Shown here in pieces: positions 8,858 to 17,690 of a stretch of 64,000 nt of DNA. The DNA lies in contig JAXMAR010000041.1 of the NCBI GenBank assembly GCA_046350295.1, positions 7,057 to 71,056 on the forward strand. The letters run 5' to 3'. The position numbers and the translations under genes were made by a program. This stretch comes from JAXMAR01 sp046350295. GTDB lineage: Bacteria > Planctomycetota > Planctomycetia > Gemmatales > Gemmataceae. The notes beneath the pieces were generated by a model. The model was given only the letters and a program-made list of their open reading frames with translations. It was not told where the DNA came from and searched no databases. Numbering within the stretch: position 1 is the first letter of the stretch; every line of letters starts with the position of its first letter.

Positions 8858-9649
8858 ATGCGTCCGAACGCCGCCAAGCAACTCCTTCGCGCCGGCAAGC
8901 CGTCCGTCGGTACCTGGCTTTCCCTCGGCAGCATCACCGCCTCGCGCTTCCTGGCGCGCGTCGGCTTCAGCTGGCTCACGGTCGATATCGAACACAGCCT
9001 CGTCGACTGGGAGACGGCGACCCACATGTTCGCCGCCATCGCCGAGGGGGGCTGCGTCGCCCTGGCCCGCGTCCCCGCCAACCGGCATGACCACATCAAG
9101 CGGGTGCTCGACAACGGCGCCCACGGCGTCGTCGTCCCGATGGTCAACAGCCGCCAGGAGGCTGAGGAGGCCGTCGCCGCCATGCTCTATCCGCCCCACG
9201 GCAACCGCTCGGTCGGCGGCAGCGTCCACGCCCTCAACTTCGCCGCCACGCCGCAGGACTACTACGCCCGCGCCAACGACGAGTTGCTCAAGGTCATCCA
9301 GTGCGAGCACATCCAGGCCGTCGAAAACGCCGACGCCATCTTCTCCGTCCCCGGCATCGACGCCATCTTCGTCGGCCCCAACGATCTCGCCGCCAGCATG
9401 CGTTCGAAGGACAACAAGCCGCCGAGCGCTCAAGCCACCAAGGAAGCGATGGACCACATCCTGAAGACCTGCAAGAAGCACAAGGTGCCCGCCGGCCTGC
9501 ACTGCTACTCGGCCGAGGAGGCGCTGACGCGCATCGAGGAAGGCTGGCAATTCATCGCCATCGGCAGCGAGCTGCGCATGATGCTGACGGCGGCGGGGGC
9601 GGAGATCAAGAAGCTGGGCAGCGTCGCGACGACGCTGGCGAATTATTGA
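8858..9649 (+). CDS. HpcH/HpaI-type aldolase (2-dehydro-3-deoxyglucarate aldolase-like)
   Basis: 263 aa class II pyruvate-dependent aldolase, normal length. Seen: VGTWLSLGS near the N-terminus, the active-site region WLTVDIEHSLVDW, the substrate loop DNGAHGVVVPMVNS, and the metal-binding Glu region VIQCEHIQAVENAD followed by IFVGPNDLAASM. The family splits 2-keto-3-deoxy sugar acids or 4-hydroxy-2-oxo acids into pyruvate and an aldehyde; the exact substrate cannot be read from sequence. The gene stands alone. No strong ribosome-binding site is seen before ATG 8858. Confidence 0.92.
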   Translation: MRPNAAKQLLRAGKPSVGTWLSLGSITASRFLARVGFSWLTVDIEHSLVDWETATHMFAAIAEGGCVALARVPANRHDHIKRVLDNGAHGVVVPMVNSRQEAEEAVAAMLYPPHGNRSVGGSVHALNFAATPQDYYARANDELLKVIQCEHIQAVENADAIFSVPGIDAIFVGPNDLAASMRSKDNKPPSAQATKEAMDHILKTCKKHKVPAGLHCYSAEEALTRIEEGWQFIAIGSELRMMLTAAGAEIKKLGSVATTLANY

Positions 9650-9992
9650 GAACACTCTGCCACAGAACTCACAAAGAAGCGTGCGCCCGGGCTTTTCCTC
9701 TCGGATCAAGAACGCCCTGCGGAATCAACCTTGGTTGCGGGAGAATTTGTGGTGGCGCTTAGGCGCGCTGGTTTTCGTCGCACAGGTGGCGAAAAGGAAG
9801 TGTGGATTGGATTGTTGTGGACGCGGCGGAAGATGCTGTGACGACGTTGGTTATGACTGGCGTCGGATGTTAGTGGGTGATACGGCGCAGTGAGTCGCTG
9901 TGTGTGCGACGAGATGAGACGAAAGCGGGCGGATCGCGTCGCTCTTTCCTCCGTGGTCTTCTGTGCCCTTCCGTGGCTGATATCAAGCCGCC
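9650..9992. other. Intergenic region without a supported gene
   Basis: 343 bp between convergent genes. Short frames on both strands are rich in Arg/Cys and show no family resemblance. The left end (CACAGAACTCACAAAGAAG) and right end (CTCCGTGGTCTTCTGTGCCC) look like the ends of a degenerate intergenic repeat. No terminator was seen. Confidence 0.5.
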
Positions 9993-11390
9993 TCACGGCT
10001 GGTTGATCGTGATGCTCCCCAACCGCCCCGACACGCGGTCCGGGCCGGCGATGCTGGCGGCGCCGGTGGCGGTGGACGTGTTGAGGAAGCGCCAGAAGAT
10101 CTCGAAGTTGAGCATCGTCTGCGTCATGTAGCGCGCGACCGCTTCGGCCGGCTTCTCCTGGAGGATGAGCATGTCGCCGGGCTGGACGAGGATGCGCTCG
10201 CGCGGATCGCGGACCGCCTTGCGCAGGTCCACGAGAATGCGCATCTGCCCGCGCCCCGGCACGCGCCGCACCACCACAAGTAGCGTCGGCGACGGGTTGC
10301 CGATGCCCGGAGCGATCAGGACGCCCGACAGGTTGCTGCCGCCGAAGGCCCCGTTGAAGAGCGGGCCGTGGACCTGACTGACGGCTTCGAGGACGTCGAG
10401 GTCCTGGTCGCGCGGCAAGACGTACTTGCCGACCGGCAGGAGGCCCGCCGTGAAGAAGACCTGCTCGTCGCGCGCTTCCAGGAAGATGGTGTCGCCCGGC
10501 CGTAGCAGCACGTCCTCGCGCGTGAAGGGGAGCGTCGACCCCGGCGGAAGGCGGAGCGGAATGCGGATGGCCTCGCCGGCGAAGTCGGCGTCGTCGCCGG
10601 GCGGGAGAGCGCCCTTTTCGAGTTTTTTCATGAGCTTGCGCCTGTCCTGCATGACGCCGCCGCGAAAGATGATGACCTCGTTGTAGGCGTCGAACTCGGG
10701 CAGGCCGCCGCTCTGGGCCAGCGCGTGCAGCACATCATTCTTGTAGGCCGGCAGGTCGACGAGATGGCCGGAGTTGCGCTTGCCGGTCGGCACGGGTCCT
10801 TCCGGGCCGAACAGATACGTCGTCGCCTCCTGGCGCATGACGAGCACCTGTGTCTGCCGCTCGTAGAGGAGGGTAACGGAGATGCGCTCGTTGTCCGCCT
10901 TGAGCAAATCCTTTTTCACGTAGGCGGCGCGGATCGCCTCCCGGGCCTCGTTCAAGGTCATGCCGCGGACGTCCATCTTGGGCAAGAACGGCAAGGCGAC
11001 GGAGCCGTCCGCCTGCACCGGGAAGGGATAGCCGGAAGCGGGCGGCAGACGATGCAGTTCTTTGGACTGGGTAAGCGGGGCCACGTGCAGGGGCGGCGGC
11101 ACGGCGCGGTCGCCGACGATGCCGTCGATGAAGATACCCAGCACGTCGCCATGGTCGAGGCGGTAGGCCTCGGGCTGCGGCTGGCCGAGCAAGGTGAGCG
11201 GAATGGTCTGGAGACCGGCCTTGGAATGGGCCAGGAGTTCGTCGGGTACCAGGCGGACCGGCACGCTATCGTAGGTCGGGTTGCTGACGGCGGCGCAGCC
11301 GCTCAGGCCGAGCAAGACGAGCACGATCGCCGGCGCCCGGAGCGCCGCGGAGACTGTCGCAACCAGATGATGAAATGGCTTGCCCACCAT
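9993..11390 (-). CDS. Wza-like polysaccharide export outer-membrane lipoprotein
   Basis: About 465 aa. Signal peptide with lipobox LVLLGLSGC, then the Poly_export domain (YRLDHGDVLGIFIDGIVG, and FPVQADGSVALPFLPKM with GMTLNEAREAI) followed by SLBB domains (VLHALAQSGGLPEFDAYNEV; later LRPGDTIFLEARDEQVFF and LDVLEAVSQVHG). Such proteins form the outer-membrane channel of Wzy-type capsule or exopolysaccharide export. I choose ATG 11390 (MVGKPFHHLV). A TTG at 11426 overlapping the upstream stop (TTGA) is an alternative that would indicate translational coupling. It is the last gene of the polysaccharide operon. Confidence 0.9.
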   Translation of the reverse strand: MVGKPFHHLVATVSAALRAPAIVLVLLGLSGCAAVSNPTYDSVPVRLVPDELLAHSKAGLQTIPLTLLGQPQPEAYRLDHGDVLGIFIDGIVGDRAVPPPLHVAPLTQSKELHRLPPASGYPFPVQADGSVALPFLPKMDVRGMTLNEAREAIRAAYVKKDLLKADNERISVTLLYERQTQVLVMRQEATTYLFGPEGPVPTGKRNSGHLVDLPAYKNDVLHALAQSGGLPEFDAYNEVIIFRGGVMQDRRKLMKKLEKGALPPGDDADFAGEAIRIPLRLPPGSTLPFTREDVLLRPGDTIFLEARDEQVFFTAGLLPVGKYVLPRDQDLDVLEAVSQVHGPLFNGAFGGSNLSGVLIAPGIGNPSPTLLVVVRRVPGRGQMRILVDLRKAVRDPRERILVQPGDMLILQEKPAEAVARYMTQTMLNFEIFWRFLNTSTATGAASIAGPDRVSGRLGSITINQP

Positions 11391-11422
11391 GACTACTGCC
11401 TTGCTCGGGAAACCATCAAGCC

Positions 11423-12817
11423 TCAATCCGGCTGACCAAGACCGGGCCGCGTCGCGGGCGGAAGCAAACGGGGACCGCCGACGCCCGCCGCCGGAGCGCC
11501 CAGGGCCGCGCCTGACGGCAAGCTCGATTCTTTCACCTCAATCGCCCCGGCGCCTGCGCTCCTGGGCGCCGGCAGTGTGATGCGCGGCGCTGTTGCGGCG
11601 GAGCCGTCGATGCCCCACGTACTCGACATCGGTTCCGCAGACTTCTTGGTCGACGGGATACGCGGCGCCGTCCGGTCGCCGATGCCCCAGGTGCTCGACC
11701 CCGCTTCCGCCGGCGTCTTGGTCGAGGCAGGGATGCGCGGCGCCGTCCAATCGTCGATGCCCCACGTGCCGTGGGCGGGCGTTCGAGGCGGCGCCCACGG
11801 CGAGATCGCCGGCGCGATCTCGGGCGTGGTCGTTGGCATCGCGAGCCCGGCGGACTTCGGGATCGGGTTCGTCGTCGTCGGGTCGGCCGGCGCGACGGCA
11901 GGCAGGTGCGCCGCCGGCGTCTCGGGCAGCGCCAGCAGTGCCGGGCCGATTGGCAAGCGTTGTCGCCTCTCGACAGCGACAGGCGGCACGCGAGGCGCGT
12001 CGCTCACGGGCTCCGCGAGGCCCCAGGCGCCGACGGCTCGTTCAGCGGTCGGCGTCTCCGGGACGACCAGGTGCGCCGGTGTGACGGAGGGAGGCGTTTT
12101 CGGCGCCGTGTCGAGACCCCACGCGCCCGTCCCCCATTCGGCCGGCATCGTGTCAGGCTGGGCGAGCCGCGCGGCGGGCGCGGTCAAAACGCCAGTCGTC
12201 ACGGCGCCGCCGGCCGAGGCGCCGGAAACGGACAGAAGCGGAGTCGCCAGGGCGGGCGAAGGCGAGGTAGCCGGCGCCGGCGCGTCGGGCCGGACTGCGG
12301 AGCGCGCGGCGAGAGGCTGCGCTTTCAGATTCATCAGGCCCGGCGGCGTCGTTCCCCGGGCCAGCGGCTCGACCTCCTCCGGCGCCGGACCCCCGCGCGG
12401 ATCGAGCGACGACGGCCCGACGATCCATTGCCGCCGGCCGCTTGCTTGGGCTTCGGCGGCGCCGTGGCGGAAGCCGGCGAACCAGTCCTCGATCGCTTGC
12501 CGACCCGCGGCGGACTGATAGCCCATCGTGCGGTAACGGGGCGGCGCCATGACGGGTGGCTCGCCATCGCCGCCGCCGAACAGGTAGTCGGCAAAGCCTG
12601 CCTTGAAGCCGTGCGCGTAGTCCGAAGAATAGGCGCCGCGCGCGGCGACCTGACGCCACGTCTCCTCGGCCCAGCGCTTGTTGCGGCAGTGTTCGCGCAT
12701 TTCCTCCGTGCTGCGGCACATGCCGACCACGAAGTTCCTGCTCGTGTCCTCCACCAGCGCGCAGCCGCAGCAGGCAAGACAAAAGCCAATGACGGGGATG
12801 GCGAACGCGGTTCGCAT
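11423..12817 (-). CDS. Predicted lipoprotein with W-G repeats, polysaccharide locus
   Basis: Unrecognised protein of about 464 aa. ATG 12817 gives a signal peptide with a lipobox-like end (MRTAFAIPVIGFCLACCGC). A Cys/Arg-containing globular part follows (residues ~20-130, with GFKAGFADYLFGGGDG and GYQSAAGRQAIEDW), then a Pro/Ala-rich region with about five repeats of the pattern W-G-[IL]-x(5,8)-A-P-R-[IV]-P (for example GTWGIDDWTAPRIP and STWGIGDRTAPRIP). It lies directly upstream of the export lipoprotein, whose possible TTG start overlaps its stop. Position suggests a periplasmic or outer-membrane accessory to polysaccharide export; this is inference. Confidence 0.72.
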   Translation of the reverse strand: MRTAFAIPVIGFCLACCGCALVEDTSRNFVVGMCRSTEEMREHCRNKRWAEETWRQVAARGAYSSDYAHGFKAGFADYLFGGGDGEPPVMAPPRYRTMGYQSAAGRQAIEDWFAGFRHGAAEAQASGRRQWIVGPSSLDPRGGPAPEEVEPLARGTTPPGLMNLKAQPLAARSAVRPDAPAPATSPSPALATPLLSVSGASAGGAVTTGVLTAPAARLAQPDTMPAEWGTGAWGLDTAPKTPPSVTPAHLVVPETPTAERAVGAWGLAEPVSDAPRVPPVAVERRQRLPIGPALLALPETPAAHLPAVAPADPTTTNPIPKSAGLAMPTTTPEIAPAISPWAPPRTPAHGTWGIDDWTAPRIPASTKTPAEAGSSTWGIGDRTAPRIPSTKKSAEPMSSTWGIDGSAATAPRITLPAPRSAGAGAIEVKESSLPSGAALGAPAAGVGGPRLLPPATRPGLGQPD

Positions 12818-12982
12818 GACACTGCCCTGCCCCGCGCGAGCCGGATGCGGGCGCGCCAAACCGCGGCGGGATCGAAGCGATCCTTGCAGCGGTTCGAAGC
12901 CCCGCGCCGTCGCGCGCAGCGTCTTCGGTCCGGCACATACTGCTGAGGAATCGCCGCTCTATAGATTTGTCGGACGCGGTTG

Positions 12983-14161
12983 TCAAGCCGATTCGCAGGC
13001 CACCGCCACCGGCGCCAGGCTGCCGGCCGCTCGCCGGGAGGCGCCGAACTCCTGGACTACCCGGACCACCCGCTCGAGGTCGCTCTCGGTCATCGCGGAA
13101 CCGCTCGGCAGGCACAGACCATCGTGGAAGAGCCGCTCGGCGACGGCGCCGCCACGGGCCGGGCATTCGGAGAAGACGGGCTGAAGGTGCAACGGCTTCC
13201 AGACGGGCCGGGCCTCGATGTTGGCAGCCTCGAAGGCGCGGCGCAGCTCTTCGCGATCGGCGCCGTAACGCTGGGAGTTCACGGTAATACAGGTAAGCCA
13301 GCCATTGGGCTCACCATAGGGCGCCTCGGGTATGAAGCCGACGCCGGGGACATCGGCCAGCACGGCCCGGTAATGCGCGGCGATGCGGCGCCGCGCCGCC
13401 ACGCGCTCGGGCAGCACGCCCAACTGCCCCCGGCCGATGGCCGCCAGGATGTTGCTCAGGCGATAGTTGTGGCCGATGACGGAATGTTGGTAATGAGGAG
13501 CCGGGTCGCGCGCCTGCGTGGCGAGGAAGCGGGCCCGCTCGATCAGCGCGGGATCGTCGGAAACGAGCATGCCGCCGCCGGAGGTGGTGATGATCTTGTT
13601 GCCGTTGAAGGAGAAGGCGGCGCAGGCGCCGAAGCGTCCGGCCTGCTTGCCGCGGTAGGTGGCGCCCAGGGCTTCCGCGGCGTCCTCGATCAGCGGCACG
13701 TCGTAGCGGTCGCAGAGCTGGACGATGCGATCGTAGTCCGCGGTCTGGCCGTAAAGATCGACGCTGATGACCGCCTTCGGCAAGTGGCCCCGGGCGGCGC
13801 CCGCGCGCAGCTCCGCGCCGAGCAGTTCCGGGTCCATGTTCCATGTCTGGGGGTCGGCGTCGATGAAGACGGGTACGCCCCCCTCGTAGACGATCGGATT
13901 GGCGCTGGCGCAGAAAGTGAGCGTCGGGCACACGACGGTGTCACCGGGTTCGAGGCCGACGATGCGGAGGGCGAGGTGCAGCGCCGCGGTACCGGAGGAG
14001 ACGGCGGCGGCATGGGCGACACCGACGGACTCTGCGAATTCCCGCTCGAAGGCGTCGACATGGGGGCCGAGCGGAGCGATCCAGTTCGAGGCGAACGCTT
14101 GCTTGACGAGTTCCAGCTCCTCGTCCCCCAGGTGCGGCGGCGACAGATAGATGCGTCTCAT
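12983..14161 (-). CDS. DegT/DnrJ/EryC1/StrS-family PLP sugar aminotransferase
   Basis: About 392 aa PLP enzyme that aminates a keto-sugar nucleotide. Seen: N-terminal MRRIYLSPPHLGDEELELV, phosphate-binding SSGTAALHLAL, PTLTFCASANPIVYEGG, PLIEDAAEALGA, and the PLP lysine in FSFNGNKIITTSGGGML. ATG 14161 matches the usual family start; 14182 would add seven residues. With the WbpM-type dehydratase at 28105-30078 this makes a 4-amino-4,6-dideoxy-sugar pathway likely: 4,6-dehydration of UDP-GlcNAc, then C4 transamination. The product would be a substrate for the sugar-phosphate transferase in the same operon. Confidence 0.92.
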   Translation of the reverse strand: MRRIYLSPPHLGDEELELVKQAFASNWIAPLGPHVDAFEREFAESVGVAHAAAVSSGTAALHLALRIVGLEPGDTVVCPTLTFCASANPIVYEGGVPVFIDADPQTWNMDPELLGAELRAGAARGHLPKAVISVDLYGQTADYDRIVQLCDRYDVPLIEDAAEALGATYRGKQAGRFGACAAFSFNGNKIITTSGGGMLVSDDPALIERARFLATQARDPAPHYQHSVIGHNYRLSNILAAIGRGQLGVLPERVAARRRIAAHYRAVLADVPGVGFIPEAPYGEPNGWLTCITVNSQRYGADREELRRAFEAANIEARPVWKPLHLQPVFSECPARGGAVAERLFHDGLCLPSGSAMTESDLERVVRVVQEFGASRRAAGSLAPVAVACESA

Positions 14162-14249
14162 CGGCGTAGTCCGTCCCGGCATGGTCTGAACCCTATCAGC
14201 CCGCCCCCCTTCCCCCCCGGGGTCCAGCGGGGGGAATCGTCAGAGAGCG

Positions 14250-15467
14250 TCAGACCGCGACAGCGGCTGCGGCGCGAGCGCGGCGTTTCTTTTTCGCGAA
14301 GCGCGCCAGCGTGCGCGCCGCGAACTGCGTGCCTACCACGAAGCGACACAGCGGCCCGAAAGAGCGCGCGGCGGCGGCGCCGACGAAATAGAGCCCAGGC
14401 AAGGACGACTCGAAGCCGCCGTTCAGCACGGGATAACCGTTCACGGTTCGCACGCTTTCCAAAAGGTCCGCGCCGAGAAATTGGTAACGCGCGATCGACA
14501 CCTTGTAGCCGGTACCCAGCAAGACATGGTCCGCCTGGCGCTCGCCGCCGTCACTCAGCCGGAGCTGGACCCGCTCGCCCTGAACGGTCGCGGCGACGAC
14601 GTGCCGCCCGGTGGACATCGGTATGCCCTCGGCGCGCGGCCGGAGCCAGGCGCTGGCGGCGGGACGGATCGCCCGGTACGTGAGCCGATCCTGGAGGCCG
14701 CGCGGCAAGAGCGTGAAGAGGCGGGGATGCTCGATCAGCCAGTCGAGCCCGATGGGACCGATCTTGCCGGGCGCGCGGAACGGGCTGAAGCGATCGCTCA
14801 AGCGTTCCAGGAGAGAGCCGCTGCTGAGCCAGCGCATGCGCGGCTCGCGCACCACCAGCTCGACGTCGACGCCGTTCTCGCGGAGCAGCGCCGCGGACTC
14901 GATCGCGCTCTGTCCGGCGCCGATCACAACCACGCGTTTTCCGGCAAAGCGGCCCAGGTCGCGATTGGCCCGGTCGCTGGCGTGCGACACGAACTCACGC
15001 GGCAGGGCGGCCAGCGTTTCCGGACGCTGCGCACACGCGCCGATACCGGCGGCGACGACGACATTGTCGGCGCTGATGCCGTCGCCATCCTCCAGCGTCA
15101 GGCGAAACGTGTCGCCGACCGGGACGACGCTCGCCACGGAGCGCTCGTCGAGATCAGGCAAGGCCTCGCGCTGAAACCACCGGCCATAACGGACAAAGTC
15201 CTCCAGCGGGACGCGCGCGGGCAGCCTAAGGCTATGCGCCGCCTCGAAGCGGTCGAGGCTGAGGGATCCTGTCGGATCGCCGATGTCCGAACCATGCCGC
15301 GGCGAGCGCAGCAGCATGCCGCGGGGCATGTGGTTGTCCCAGAAGTCCATGGCCTTGCCGAAGATGCGCACGTCCTGACCCGCGCCGCGCAGGTGGGCCG
15401 CCGTCGCCAAGCCGTAGGGCCCGGCGCCGATGACGGCGAACTGGCAGCTTTGTGAACCGAAAGCCAT
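14250..15467 (-). CDS. FAD/NAD(P)-binding oxidoreductase in polysaccharide locus
   Basis: 405 aa flavoprotein with two dinucleotide folds: FAD motif FAVIGAGPYGLATAAHL at the N-terminus and NAD(P) motif RVVVIGAGQSAIESAALL at about residue 173. The layout (GAGPYG, DFWDNHMPRGMLLRSP) resembles flavin monooxygenase or lysine-N-hydroxylase-like enzymes. It may oxidise a sugar or an amino-acyl substituent, but no substrate can be assigned. It lies between the ATP-grasp gene (46 nt away) and the aminotransferase (about 88 nt). C-terminus is basic (KKKRRARAAAA). Confidence 0.85.
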   Translation of the reverse strand: MAFGSQSCQFAVIGAGPYGLATAAHLRGAGQDVRIFGKAMDFWDNHMPRGMLLRSPRHGSDIGDPTGSLSLDRFEAAHSLRLPARVPLEDFVRYGRWFQREALPDLDERSVASVVPVGDTFRLTLEDGDGISADNVVVAAGIGACAQRPETLAALPREFVSHASDRANRDLGRFAGKRVVVIGAGQSAIESAALLRENGVDVELVVREPRMRWLSSGSLLERLSDRFSPFRAPGKIGPIGLDWLIEHPRLFTLLPRGLQDRLTYRAIRPAASAWLRPRAEGIPMSTGRHVVAATVQGERVQLRLSDGGERQADHVLLGTGYKVSIARYQFLGADLLESVRTVNGYPVLNGGFESSLPGLYFVGAAAARSFGPLCRFVVGTQFAARTLARFAKKKRRARAAAAVAV

Positions 15468-15513
15468 GCGATTCTCCTCGTGTTCAGCGCGCTGTGTCTT
15501 CTTGTCATCGAGC

Positions 15514-16569
15514 TCATGAGGCCGCGGCTTCGAGCGGCTGGCTCGACGCCGGTCCTCCCGTATTCATCACAACCAGCTCGTCAAATTTGCACCCCAGGAC
15601 ATCCGGCCTGCAGCGTAGCCAGGATGGGTCCGCCTTGGCGCCGGCAGCCCAGGCGAGCAGTGCCGCCGGAAGGTTGGCGCCCGCCAGGTGCGAAAACGGG
15701 TAGCCGCCTCCCAGGCGCGGATTCAAATCGAGCACCGAGACGCCCGCCGGGCCAACCATCACATCAACGTCGAGCGCGCCGATATGCCCGAGGCGCTGAC
15801 CGATCGTCTCCCCCAATCGCTCCAGTTCCGGGTCGACGACGGACACCGCGCGGTCGGTGTTTCCGGACCGCATGATGAGCTTGCGCCGGGCCAGCGTCCC
15901 GGCATATTGGCCCTGCAAGTCGTGCACGATGTCGAGGCCGTACTCCTGGCCGGACGCCCATTCCTGGATGATCACCGCGCACTCCGCGTCGGCGCGGCGC
16001 AGCTTGCCGAGCATGCCGCGCGTCGTCTGAATCGTCACCCATTCGTGGGCCAGCTCCAGTTCGCGCTCGGTTTCCACCCGCTCGACGCCCACGGAACTCG
16101 TCCCCCAGCGCGGCTTGACCAGCAGCGGAAAGGCGATCTCCCCGGCGCTCAAGGCGCGGCGTACCTTGGCCAGCGACAGCCAGGTGTTCGGCGTGGCGAT
16201 GTTCGCCTCGCGCAGCCATTGAAAGGCGCGCCACTTATCGAGGCAGAGCGCGACGATGCCGGGCGCGGCGACGACGACAATCGTCCCCGCGGCGCGAAAG
16301 CTCGGCGCCATCTCGGCCAGGCCCGTCAGCTCGACGTCGTTGACCGATACCACCAGACTCACGGCTTCTTCTCGGCAGATCGCCAGAAGTGCAGGGAAAT
16401 AGTCGGGATGATCCATGGCGGGGACGACGAAGCCACAGTCCGCCTCCGCGAAGGCCGGAGCATGATCGGCGGCGTCGCACGCCAGAACGCGGCCGCGTCT
16501 CTGCAGCGTCTCCTGAAAGTAACGCACGAGATAGTTACGGCGGCCGGCGCAGGTGAGCAGGATGTTCAT
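15514..16569 (-). CDS. ATP-grasp ligase in polysaccharide locus
   Basis: About 351 aa. ATG 16569 starts MNILLTCAGRRNYLVRYF, the usual beginning of carbamoyl-phosphate-synthase-like ATP-grasp proteins; the longer frame to 16692 is unsupported. Seen: ATP-binding FPLLVKPRWGTSSVGVERV, IIQEWASGQEYGLDIV, and the metal-binding end DLNPRLGGGYPFSHLAGANL. ATP-grasp enzymes join a carboxylate to an amine or similar nucleophile through an acyl phosphate. Its ATG overlaps the stop of the upstream FemAB-like gene (ATGA), so the two are translationally coupled. A role in adding an amino acid or acyl group to a sugar precursor is inferred. Confidence 0.88.
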   Translation of the reverse strand: MNILLTCAGRRNYLVRYFQETLQRRGRVLACDAADHAPAFAEADCGFVVPAMDHPDYFPALLAICREEAVSLVVSVNDVELTGLAEMAPSFRAAGTIVVVAAPGIVALCLDKWRAFQWLREANIATPNTWLSLAKVRRALSAGEIAFPLLVKPRWGTSSVGVERVETERELELAHEWVTIQTTRGMLGKLRRADAECAVIIQEWASGQEYGLDIVHDLQGQYAGTLARRKLIMRSGNTDRAVSVVDPELERLGETIGQRLGHIGALDVDVMVGPAGVSVLDLNPRLGGGYPFSHLAGANLPAALLAWAAGAKADPSWLRCRPDVLGCKFDELVVMNTGGPASSQPLEAAAS

Positions 16570-17687
16570 ACCGGCGCCTCCTCGGCCACGGCGGCCGTAG
16601 CGCAAGGCACGATGGGACTGCGATATTCCGGGAAGAAGCCGGGCTTGGACCGAACGCCGAGACGCGCGTTCAGCAACGCCTTGTCCTGGCACAGCTGCCG
16701 ATACACCTCCGGGAACAAGACCCAGCGCCAGACACGAAACGCATGCGTTCGGTCGGAAAAGCCTGTCTTGAAGCGCAGCAACGAGTCATCGGGCCGGCCG
16801 CTGGCGCCACCGCCGAGGTGGAAAACACGATAGCCATGCTCGGTCGCCCATTGACGAGCCTCGTCCATGAGCATGCGCATGGGAGACAGGGGGAGAGCCG
16901 CGTCGCGGGCGCCTCCCAGGTGATACTGGAAGAAACCCTGACAACTTCCGAAGAGGGCGGCGGCGATGGGCTGGCCTTCATGCAGACACGCGAAGACGTG
17001 CAGGCGGGGACCGAGCGCCAGCCGCAGCTGTTCGTAGTAGGCGTGCGGGAAGAAGTACATCTCTGCCGCGCCCACACGGCGCATGGTCTCTTCGTAGATA
17101 TCGATGAAGTCATCCAGGTAAGCGTCGTCCGCATCGTAGACGCAGGTGACGCCCTGACGCTGAAGCTTTTGAATCTTGCCGCGATATCCCTGCCGATAAT
17201 GCGAGCGCTGGACGTCGACCGGCTCGCTCAGGTCGATGGAGACGGTCCGCGAAACCTCCGGGCATTCGCCCAGGCCGGCGAGCGCCCCGACCTGCGGCAG
17301 GAGCGGGTGCAGTCGGGAGAACACGCTGACCACGCGCGCCTGGCGTAGTGTCTCTTCCAGGTCCGCCCCAAAGGCCGCGACGACGGAATCGGGAATCGCC
17401 TCGTGCGAGCAGACTGGGCCGGCATAGCCGTACACGGAGGTCGCGTCCTGCCAATTTCCCATGTCCACACCACCGAAAGCGCAGTGATGGATCGGCCCGC
17501 GCAACAAAAGAGGCAGGGCGATCGAGAAGCGCCCTTCCGTGTAGTGGAACAGCCGGGCTTCTCCCTCGCCGCGCTGCTCCGCCAGCGCGTGGTACTGCGG
17601 CAGGTGATAGAAGTCGTAGGGGGCGGTTCCCAGGGCCTCGAACCAGGCCCCCGGATCCGCGGTGGTGATCTCCTTCATGGGCGACAT
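16566..17687 (-). CDS. FemAB/GNAT (BioF2-like) acyl- or aminoacyl-transferase
   Basis: 373 aa protein of the FemAB-like GNAT superfamily found in exopolysaccharide loci. Seen: N-terminal YDFYHLPQYHALAEQRGE, central basic segment YRQGYRGKIQKLQRQG, and C-terminal GNAT half with AALFGSCQGFFQYHLGGARD and YRVFHLGGGASG followed by LLRFKTGFS, the conserved FemAB-type ending. These proteins transfer an amino acid or acyl group to an amine. ATG 17687 lies 3 nt after the upstream stop, with AGGAGAG just before. It is coupled by ATGA to the ATP-grasp gene. Confidence 0.87.
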   Translation of the reverse strand: MSPMKEITTADPGAWFEALGTAPYDFYHLPQYHALAEQRGEGEARLFHYTEGRFSIALPLLLRGPIHHCAFGGVDMGNWQDATSVYGYAGPVCSHEAIPDSVVAAFGADLEETLRQARVVSVFSRLHPLLPQVGALAGLGECPEVSRTVSIDLSEPVDVQRSHYRQGYRGKIQKLQRQGVTCVYDADDAYLDDFIDIYEETMRRVGAAEMYFFPHAYYEQLRLALGPRLHVFACLHEGQPIAAALFGSCQGFFQYHLGGARDAALPLSPMRMLMDEARQWATEHGYRVFHLGGGASGRPDDSLLRFKTGFSDRTHAFRVWRWVLFPEVYRQLCQDKALLNARLGVRSKPGFFPEYRSPIVPCATAAVAEEAPV

Positions 17688-17690
17688 CCT

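Noticed and set aside
9681..9996. Two short opposite frames (70 and 96 codons)
   Set aside because: They overlap each other, have Cys/Arg-rich or Ser/Thr-rich sequence, and no ribosome-binding site or homology seen.
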